From: CAJAQL01 sp964442965
GTDB lineage: Bacteria > Patescibacteriota > Minisyncoccia > UBA6257 > 2-01-FULL-56-20
Assembly: GCA_964442965.1 (NCBI GenBank)
Contig: CAYUBE010000002.1
Span: forward strand, 1 to 63,682
Direction of reading: 5' to 3'
DNA length: 63,682 nt
In this document: positions 58,321 to 63,682 of the stretch, one piece after another
Layout: every line of letters begins with the position of its first letter
Numbering within the stretch: the stretch's first letter is position 1
Position numbers and translations under genes: made by a program
The notes under the pieces: generated by a model
Told to the model about the DNA's origin: nothing
Databases searched by the model: none
What the model saw: only the letters and a program-made list of their open reading frames with translations

Positions 58321-58456
58321 AGTCAAGTGGGGAAAAGGCCTTCTGGGGCCATTTTTTGTTCCTGTGCATATCTCCGTGCGCATGAAAAAAAGCTGTCTAG
58401 AAAAGCTAAGGAAAATCTATGTTTTCATAATGCCACAACCTTTGATATGTCGGATT

Positions 58457-58484
58457 TTGACATAAAACCCAGGTGGGGTATCAT
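58457..58484 (+). promoter_or_regulatory. mraZ/dcw promoter
   Basis: TTGACA, 16 nt, TATCAT. Start near 58491, directly before the TGGGG repeats. Confidence 0.75.
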
Positions 58485-58497
58485 TAAACAAAAGTGG

Positions 58498-58543
58498 TGG
58501 GCTGTGGATAACTATGGGGATAAAGCACCACTTATGGGGATAA
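58498..58543 (+). promoter_or_regulatory. Candidate MraZ operator boxes
   Basis: TGGATAACTA, TGGGGATAAA and, ten bases on, TGGGGATAAC give a 10-bp period; further TGGG words lie at 58474 and 58498. MraZ in other bacteria binds 10-bp-spaced TGGGN repeats before its own gene. TGTGGATAA (58503-58511) also equals a DnaA box complement. Confidence 0.65.
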
Positions 58544-58550
58544 CTAAGTA

Positions 58551-58621
58551 GCCACTAATGACTAGTAATAAATAGTTTTTAATTTCTAGTGGCTAGTCGC
58601 TAATGGCTAATAACTATTTCT
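58551..58621 (+). repeat. CTAG-type junction repeat before mraZ
   Basis: TAGCCACTAATGACTAGTAA, an AT-rich middle, and CTAGTGGCTAGTCGCTAATG before the mraZ ATG. It lies in the 5' leader rather than between two genes. Confidence 0.75.
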
Positions 58622-59053
58622 ATGCTTCTTGGAGAATTCAAACACAATCTGGATATCAAAGGTCGAATGGCGATTCCGGCAAAGTTCCGCGATAAATTGG
58701 AAGCCGGCGCCATTATCACGCGCGGAATAGATAACTGCTTGTTTGTTTTTGCAAACAACGAGTGGGAAATTCTCGCGAAGAAATTGGTCGCGTTGCCGTT
58801 AGCGCAAGCGAACTCGCGGGCATTCGCGCGCCTCATGCTGGCAGGTGCAACGGATGTCGAACTGGATAATCAGGGAAGAATATTGATTCCCGATTATCTG
58901 CGGAAGTATGCGGGTTTGTCGAAGGCGGTCGTCGTGGCGGGTCTCTATAATCGCATTGAGATATGGGACGACGCGGCGTGGACCACGTACAAGGTGAAGA
59001 CGGAAAGTTCTTCCGAGGAAATTGCCGAACAATTAGGCGAACTGGGAATATAG
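58622..59053 (+). CDS. mraZ: Transcriptional regulator MraZ
   Basis: The 143-residue AbrB-like double-domain protein has GEFKHNLDIKGRMAIPAKFR and, in the second half, DVELDNQGRILIPDYLRKYAG; both halves keep the swapped-hairpin DNA-binding motif. It is the first gene of the division and cell-wall cluster and usually represses it. Upstream TGGGG repeats fit autoregulation. Confidence 0.95.
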   Translation: MLLGEFKHNLDIKGRMAIPAKFRDKLEAGAIITRGIDNCLFVFANNEWEILAKKLVALPLAQANSRAFARLMLAGATDVELDNQGRILIPDYLRKYAGLSKAVVVAGLYNRIEIWDDAAWTTYKVKTESSSEEIAEQLGELGI

Positions 59054-59150
59054 GAAAATTTCTAATTTCTAATTTCTAATATCCAATGAAATGTTAAATG
59101 TTAGAAATTTGAACTTTCATCGGGAATTAGATATTAGTTATTAGAAATTT
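59054..59150 (+). repeat. ATTAG-type junction hairpin, mraZ-rsmH
   Basis: Left arm TTTCTAATTTCTAATTTCTA, middle about 45 nt, right arm GGGAATTAGATATTAGTTAT, then TAGAAATTT and the rsmH ATG. Confidence 0.8.
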
Positions 59151-60059
59151 ATGTCTCATACACCCGTTCTTTTACAAGAAGTTTTAGAAATGCTTGATCC
59201 GCGTCCCGGTGATTTTGTGATTGATGGGACGGTCGATGGTGGCGGACATGCCGCAGCCATTCTCGAAAGGATCGGTCCGAATGGAAAGTTCTTGGGATTG
59301 GATCTCGATGAGGCGATGCTTGCTGATTGCAAAACGCGGATCGCTCCGTCAAAAAACACCAGGCTTCTCGTTGGAAATTATGCCGACTTGCCGGAAATTC
59401 TCGCAAGGGAAGGGCTTGGCAAGGCAAACGGACTGCTTCTCGATCTTGGATTTTCTTCGGAACAGATCGAACACTCCGAAAGGGGATTCAGCTTCAGCGA
59501 AGCGTCGCGCGATGAGCCGCTTCTCATGACGTATGACGATTCACGTATTCCGGTCAGGGAAATATTGAAAACTATTTCCGAAAAAGAGCTGGCCGAAATC
59601 CTTTTCAATCTTGGCGGTGAGCGGCAGCGCGGCCGGATCGCGCGGGCGATCGTAGAACGGCGCCGGAAAAAAGGCGGCCTTGAGACAAGCGGTGATCTTG
59701 CAGATACCATTCGCGCTGCACTTCCGAGAGGTTATGAACACGGGCGCATTGATGCGGCGACGCGGACATTCCAGGCTTTGAGGATTCTGGCGAACGGCGA
59801 ACTGGAAAATCTACAGAGAGTGCTTGATTCGCTGGAAGATATTCTCGTGCCGGGCGGGCGGGTCGCCGCCATCAGTTTTCATTCTCTGGAAGACAGGATC
59901 GTGAAGCAGTCGTTTCGTAATATGATCAAAAATTCAAAGATGGAGCTTCTTACCAAGCGGCCCATGAAACCGATCGTCGCGTCTCGCGAAGAGATTGCGG
60001 CGAATCCTCGAAGTCGGTCGGCAAAACTGAGAGCAGGGAAGATAGTGAATAGCCACTAG
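59151..60059 (+). CDS. rsmH: 16S rRNA (cytosine1402-N4)-methyltransferase RsmH
   Basis: The 302-residue SAM-dependent enzyme has HTPVLLQEVLEML, DGTVDGGGHAAAILE (SAM site), LLLDLGFSSEQIEHSERGFSF and the C-terminal GGRVAAISFHSLEDRIVKQ. The last residues (NSH) and the TAG stop are read from a CTAG-type repeat. Second gene of the dcw cluster. Confidence 0.96.
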   Translation: MSHTPVLLQEVLEMLDPRPGDFVIDGTVDGGGHAAAILERIGPNGKFLGLDLDEAMLADCKTRIAPSKNTRLLVGNYADLPEILAREGLGKANGLLLDLGFSSEQIEHSERGFSFSEASRDEPLLMTYDDSRIPVREILKTISEKELAEILFNLGGERQRGRIARAIVERRRKKGGLETSGDLADTIRAALPRGYEHGRIDAATRTFQALRILANGELENLQRVLDSLEDILVPGGRVAAISFHSLEDRIVKQSFRNMIKNSKMELLTKRPMKPIVASREEIAANPRSRSAKLRAGKIVNSH

Positions 60060-60138
60060 CCACCGGCTACTAGGATGTAGGGAATTAAAATATAAAAATC
60101 TCTATTGGCTATACCCTAGTGGCTAACACCTAAAATCC
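60051..60138 (+). repeat. CTAGCCA-type junction repeat, rsmH-ftsL
   Basis: AGCCACTAGCCACCGGCTAC, AT-rich loop, CTATTGGCTATACCCTAGTG, and the tail GGCTAACACCTAAAATCC before the ftsL ATG. It encodes the RsmH C-terminus. Confidence 0.8.
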
Positions 60139-60429
60139 ATGACTTTTATTCAACCTAACAAAACAAATTTCTTCCTGCGCCTTTTCCTGGTGTTCCTGGT
60201 GGTTGGCCTGATGGGCGGAACGTTTTGGCTTATTACGCTCTATAATCAAACGGTCAATTTGAATCATGAGGTCGCCGCGGCTAGGGCGGAGCTCGATTCG
60301 GTCGGCGCGGAAAACACGGCGCTGAACAATCAGATCATAACGACGCTTGGCAATACCGATCAGCTGACGGCGATGGCGACTTCCGACGGTCTTGTTATCG
60401 CAAAGCCTCAATACGTGACTGCCCAGTAG
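60139..60429 (+). CDS. ftsL: FtsL-like division protein
   Basis: The 96-residue single-pass protein has a short cytoplasmic start, a membrane helix (about 12-34) and a heptad-type external helix (TVNLNHEVAAARAELDSVGAENTALNN). This is the FtsL/DivIC layout. The family is too diverged for motif proof; the call rests on position between rsmH and ftsI. The ftsI start is 11 nt downstream. Confidence 0.8.
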   Translation: MTFIQPNKTNFFLRLFLVFLVVGLMGGTFWLITLYNQTVNLNHEVAAARAELDSVGAENTALNNQIITTLGNTDQLTAMATSDGLVIAKPQYVTAQ

Positions 60430-60440
60430 TTGACGAAGAG

Positions 60441-62081
60441 ATGAAAAACCGCACCCTGCCGCTTATTATAGGAATCATTGCTGCTTATGCGTTCCTGCTG
60501 TTCCGTGTGTCTGAGCTACAGCTTGAAAAGAACGGTTACTATACGGCGCGCGCGGCGGGAGAGCAATCAGCGTCGGCTTCGGCCGCCATGGGCCGTGGCG
60601 CGATCTACCTTACCAATACGGATGGCAGTACGCTGCCCGTCGCGATCGATCAAGATTTCCCCACTATCTACGCGGTACCCACGGCGGTGGCTGATGCGGC
60701 AGAGGCAGCCAACACGCTCGCGCCGATCCTTAATATGCCGGTCGCTACGCTCCAGGCGATCCTAAGCAGGCCGCGCGATAATTATGAATTGCTTATCCCT
60801 AAAGCAAATTCCTCGACAGCGAGCGAGGTTGCCGCACTTAACCTGCCTGGGATTTATGTCAATAACGAACCCGCGCGCTACTATCCTCTCGATACGGTTG
60901 CAGCACAGGTACTCGGGTTTGTAGGGCCGAATGCTTCGACCACCGGCGATAGCGGCCATTATGGTATTGAGGAATACGACAACACAACACTTGCCGGGGG
61001 AAATGACGTCGTGCTTACCATCGACCCGAACATTCAGATCGAGAGCGAGAAAGTATTACAGAATCTTGTTGCTACGAACGGCGCGTCCGGCGGGAGCGTC
61101 ATCGTAGAAGATCCGAAAACCGGAAAGATCCTCGCCATGGCGGGATATCCCACGTTCGATCCGAATAACTACGCTTCGTCATCATTCGGAAATTTTTTGA
61201 ATCCAACAGTGCAATCTATTTACGAGCCAGGGTCCATTTTTAAAGTTATTACGATGGCGGCGGGCATTGATGCGGGAAAAATTACACCGGATACGACCTA
61301 CGATGATCCGGGAACTTTGCATGTCGACGGGGCTAAGATAACAAATTACGATCTCGACACGCACGGTCCGTATGGTCCGGGAACGACGATGACGCAAGTC
61401 ATCGAACATTCCATCAATACCGGCGCCATCTTTGCGGAGAATCAGGTTGGCAATGCCACCTTCGAAGACTATATGAAAAAGTTTCGCATCAACCAGTTGA
61501 CGGGCATCGATGTACCCGGCGAGGTCGCAGGAACGATCAATGGCATGACGCCGAACGCGCCTCAGGTGAATTTCGATACCGTCGCCTACGGGCAGGGCGT
61601 CGCCGTGACGCCGATCGAACTCATTACGGCAATCGAGGCAATCGCGAACGGTGGCGTGATGATGCGGCCGTATCTCAATGCTTCGGCATCCCCGCAGGTG
61701 GTCGGGAGGGTCATTTCCGCATCGACGGCTGCACAGGTGACGCAGATGATGGTGGATGCCGTCGATCTCGCTCAGGTGACGAATATTAATGGCTATGCAC
61801 TCGCAGGGAAGACCGGCAGTGCATTTATTCCCGATCTGGTCCACGGTGGCTATACCAATCAACTTATCGACTCGTATGTCAGCTTTGGCCCGGCTTCGAA
61901 CCCTCGTTTTATCACGCTGATTCGCCTGAACACACTGCCCGAGACGTCGCTCGCCGCCGAGAGTGTGGTGCCGGCGTCCAAAGAGCTTTCGCAGTATCTT
62001 ATCAATTATTACAATATTCCGCCGGACCGGACGACCGCCGATGTCATTCCCAATTGTCCGGATTTGATATGCAGTAAATAA
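60441..62081 (+). CDS. ftsI: Peptidoglycan transpeptidase FtsI (class B PBP)
   Basis: The 546-residue protein has one N-terminal membrane helix (about 5-22), a dimerisation domain and a penicillin-binding domain with SIFK (SxxK, about 264), SIN (SxN, about 324) and KTG (about 456). It cross-links septal wall. The presence of this enzyme with MurF shows that the organism makes its own peptidoglycan. The C-terminus has an extra CPDLIC Cys pair. Confidence 0.95.
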   Translation: MKNRTLPLIIGIIAAYAFLLFRVSELQLEKNGYYTARAAGEQSASASAAMGRGAIYLTNTDGSTLPVAIDQDFPTIYAVPTAVADAAEAANTLAPILNMPVATLQAILSRPRDNYELLIPKANSSTASEVAALNLPGIYVNNEPARYYPLDTVAAQVLGFVGPNASTTGDSGHYGIEEYDNTTLAGGNDVVLTIDPNIQIESEKVLQNLVATNGASGGSVIVEDPKTGKILAMAGYPTFDPNNYASSSFGNFLNPTVQSIYEPGSIFKVITMAAGIDAGKITPDTTYDDPGTLHVDGAKITNYDLDTHGPYGPGTTMTQVIEHSINTGAIFAENQVGNATFEDYMKKFRINQLTGIDVPGEVAGTINGMTPNAPQVNFDTVAYGQGVAVTPIELITAIEAIANGGVMMRPYLNASASPQVVGRVISASTAAQVTQMMVDAVDLAQVTNINGYALAGKTGSAFIPDLVHGGYTNQLIDSYVSFGPASNPRFITLIRLNTLPETSLAAESVVPASKELSQYLINYYNIPPDRTTADVIPNCPDLICSK

Positions 62082-62096
62082 CAGCACCGACGTACT

Positions 62097-63401
62097 ATGG
62101 AATCGATCACCGTTAAAATAATCCGCCCCATCTCAGGTTTTCTTGCGCGCCTCACGCTCATGCGGTATTCGCCGCGCATCGTAGGCGTTACGGGCAGTGT
62201 CGGAAAAACATCGACGAAGCGTGCGGTCGCCGCCGTGCTCGGAAAGATTCGCCGTGTGCGCATAGCCGAGGGAAATTTAAATAATGAAATAGGAATGTCG
62301 CTTGCGATTCTTGGCAATTGGAGCGGCGAAGAACTGAAATTAGTAAGCCACGATCAGCCAGTAGGCACATCAAAGTTCCGGAAGCTTGCGTTCTGGATGA
62401 AAGTTCTTTGTATAGGTGCGTGGCGGATTATTGTGAAGTCAAAAAAATATCCCGAGGTCCTCATTTTGGAATACGGTGCCGATCGTCCTGGCGATATTTT
62501 GCGTCTGATGCGGATCGCGCGACCCACAGTCGGTATCGTGACCGCAGTTGGCGACAAGCCGGCGCACGTCGAGTTTTATGCCGGGCCGGAGGAGGTGGCG
62601 CGCGAGAAGGCGAGACTGATCGAGCGGCTCGCGCCGGGCAATTTCGCCGTTCTGAATCACGATGACGATATGGTCCATGATCTGCGGGATCATACGCGCG
62701 GCCGCGTGATGACCTATGGCTTTGAAGAGGGCGCCGATCTGCGAATCGTCCGTTTTGAAAATCGCGTGCGCGACGGAATGCCTCTCGGAATTTCTTTCAA
62801 GCTTGAATACGAGGGAAGTTCGGTGCCGGTCCGCGTGGATGGTGTTTTTGGCAGAGCATCCGCCTACGCCGCGTCGGCCGCGGCGTGCGTAGGCTTGATT
62901 TTCAAGATGAACCTCGTTACCATTTCGGAAGCGCTTGCGGAATTCATTCCCGCGCCGTCGCGCATGGAGCTTCTGCCCGGCATCAAGCGTACGCTCGTGA
63001 TCGACGACGCTTACAACGCAAGTCCGCTTTCCGTGCGCGCTTCGCTCGACACGTTGAAAGATTTGCCGGCATTGCGCAAGATCGCAGTTTTGGGCGATAT
63101 GCTTGAAATCGGGAAATATACGATTGAAGCACATGAAAGCGTGGGCCGCGAGGTCGCGGACGTGGCAGATGTGCTTTTCACTGTTGGCGGACGGGCAAAG
63201 TTTATTGCCGAAGCGGCACGTGACGCGGGATTGAACAAGAGCCACATTTTTTCTTTTGACGTGGTCGAAGAAGTGGTTCAGCCGCTCACGCATCTCATGA
63301 AGAAGGGCGACCTCGTGCTCGTGAAAGGATCGCATGCGATGAGGTTAAATGTGGCAGTAGAGGCCATCACGGCCGAACCCCTTGCGACGGAAGAAGTGTA
63401 A
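62097..63401 (+). CDS. murF: UDP-MurNAc-tripeptide ligase-type enzyme MurF
   Basis: The 434-residue Mur ligase has the P-loop GVTGSVGKTSTK (about 28-39), EYGADRPGDI, VTAVGDKPAHVEFYAG, NHDDDMVHDL and the C-domain DDAYNASPLSVRASLDTL. It lacks the usual N-terminal UDP-binding domain of E. coli MurF, beginning almost at the P-loop. It adds the last D-Ala-D-Ala dipeptide in wall precursor synthesis; a related amide ligase is possible because of the short N-terminus. Confidence 0.9.
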   Translation: MESITVKIIRPISGFLARLTLMRYSPRIVGVTGSVGKTSTKRAVAAVLGKIRRVRIAEGNLNNEIGMSLAILGNWSGEELKLVSHDQPVGTSKFRKLAFWMKVLCIGAWRIIVKSKKYPEVLILEYGADRPGDILRLMRIARPTVGIVTAVGDKPAHVEFYAGPEEVAREKARLIERLAPGNFAVLNHDDDMVHDLRDHTRGRVMTYGFEEGADLRIVRFENRVRDGMPLGISFKLEYEGSSVPVRVDGVFGRASAYAASAAACVGLIFKMNLVTISEALAEFIPAPSRMELLPGIKRTLVIDDAYNASPLSVRASLDTLKDLPALRKIAVLGDMLEIGKYTIEAHESVGREVADVADVLFTVGGRAKFIAEAARDAGLNKSHIFSFDVVEEVVQPLTHLMKKGDLVLVKGSHAMRLNVAVEAITAEPLATEEV

Positions 63402-63480
63402 ACGTTCGATTCAAGATTTAGGATTCAAGAATTAAGAAGGAATATTCTTAAATCTCGAATCCTGATTCCTGAATCTTTCT
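63402..63480 (+). repeat. TGAATC-type repeat hairpin after murF
   Basis: Left arm GATTCAAGATTTAGGATTCAAG, loop with GGAATATTCTT, right arm CTCGAATCCTGATTCCTGAATC. No gene follows directly; the tRNA region does. Confidence 0.75.
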
Positions 63481-63493
63481 CGGAATCAAATTT

Positions 63494-63531
63494 GCCGCCA
63501 TCGTCTAGGACACGTGGTTCTTGCCCCGTTT
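63494..63531 (+). pseudogene. Broken 5' half tRNA copy upstream of tRNA-Glu
   Basis: GCCGCCATCGTCTAG then GACACGTGGTTCTTGCCCCG looks like a tRNA acceptor, D-arm with most of the D-loop deleted, and an anticodon arm. It ends there; no TGGCGGC 3' partner follows in the window. Confidence 0.65.
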
Positions 63532-63549
63532 AAAATTAGTACCTATAAT
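63521..63549 (+). promoter_or_regulatory. Promoter of tRNA-Glu
   Basis: TTGCCC, 17 nt, TATAAT, with the -35 lying inside the broken tRNA copy. Confidence 0.65.
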
Positions 63550-63557
63550 CTTTGCAT

Positions 63558-63631
63558 GCCGCGTTCGTCTAGTCTGGTCAGGACGCATGGTTCTCATCCA
63601 TGTAACACCAGTTCAAATCTGGTACGCGGTA
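63558..63631 (+). tRNA. tRNA-Glu (anticodon CTC)
   Basis: Acceptor GCCGCGT/ACGCGGT (first pair G-T), D-arm GTCT/GGAC, anticodon arm CATGG TTCTCAT CCATG (CTC), T-arm ACCAG TTCAAAT CTGGT, discriminator A. CCA is not encoded. Confidence 0.9.
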
Positions 63632-63682
63632 CAAAGACGCTTTTTCTTCCTCTGAAGGCTCAAAAGAGCTTGCCATTGCTAC

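Noticed and set aside
57850..58543. Replication origin
   Set aside because: There is one TTATGCACA and one TGTGGATAA, but no box cluster with an AT-rich unwinding stretch and no dnaA or dnaN; the TGGGG repeats fit MraZ boxes better.
62439..63335. 298-codon open frame on the minus strand
   Set aside because: Antisense to murF, which has all Mur ligase motifs.

Overview
This window is most likely chromosomal DNA of a Candidate Phyla Radiation (Patescibacteria) bacterium, probably of the Parcubacteria group; this is an inference from gene content. Supporting signs: the S10/spc ribosomal cluster has no L30 gene between S5 and L15, as is typical of CPR; UvrC is short and lacks the C-terminal helix-hairpin-helix; several small families common in these genomes are present (PemK-like toxin with an extended N-terminus, ASCH protein, 4-fold beta-flower-like protein, zinc-ribbon/TM protein); coding density is high. 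TGA is used as a stop throughout, so this is not a UGA-recoding lineage.

Layout. 0.1-3.9 kb: two exported proteins on the minus strand, DNA primase and a hypothetical protein. 4-7 kb: an ABC-2 exporter operon with an ASCH protein and a membrane-anchored protein. 7.4-21.7 kb: ribosomal proteins L3 to L15, SecY, two tandem adenylate kinase-like genes, methionine aminopeptidase, a glycosyltransferase and GreA, then LysS (to 23.3 kb). 23.3-27.5 kb: a gene-free stretch, a peptidase E-like gene and DnaE on the minus strand. 27.6-32.7 kb: tRNA-Thr, HNH nuclease, pilin-like and other surface proteins, signal peptidase, and a REP-associated transposase with its REPs. 32.7-38.3 kb: RecG, tRNA-Lys, tRNA-Arg and small genes, an M50 protease and a phosphoesterase. 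38.4-43.6 kb: EF-Tu and S10, MiaA, RNase P RNA, an AlkA-like glycosylase. 43.8-47.8 kb: an orphan sugar-binding protein with a histidine kinase and response regulator. 47.9-51.5 kb: UvrC, TsaC, L10/L12 and tRNA-Val. 51.7-57.7 kb: a PemK-like toxin and a branched-chain amino acid (Liv) cluster without LivM. 57.7-63.7 kb: a Lys-rich micro-ORF, then the dcw start (mraZ, rsmH, ftsL, ftsI, murF) and tRNA-Glu.

The most unusual content lies between and inside genes. (1) More than twenty gene junctions hold imperfect inverted repeats built from short degenerate tandem words. There are several dialects (CTAGCCA, TGAATCA, ATTAGAA, TACAACA, CTAATCGC). They begin at, or supply, the stop codon of the gene upstream and end at the ATG of the gene downstream, where no Shine-Dalgarno is visible. 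One pair is identical over 77 bp, and a related 69-bp element sits in frame inside miaA. (2) Several palindrome families are scattered around the window, some in frame inside ABC-ATPase, LivG, RecG and transposase genes and one in a broken tRNA copy. One family surrounds a RAYT transposase and occurs twice inside that gene, read in two frames. (3) About fifteen genes have a -10 box, often extended (TGn), ending 6-8 nt before the ATG, which predicts leaderless mRNAs. (4) The rplC and tuf promoters share a conserved block reaching upstream of the -35, and the rplC, tuf and rplJ leaders each end in a terminator-like hairpin before the first gene.
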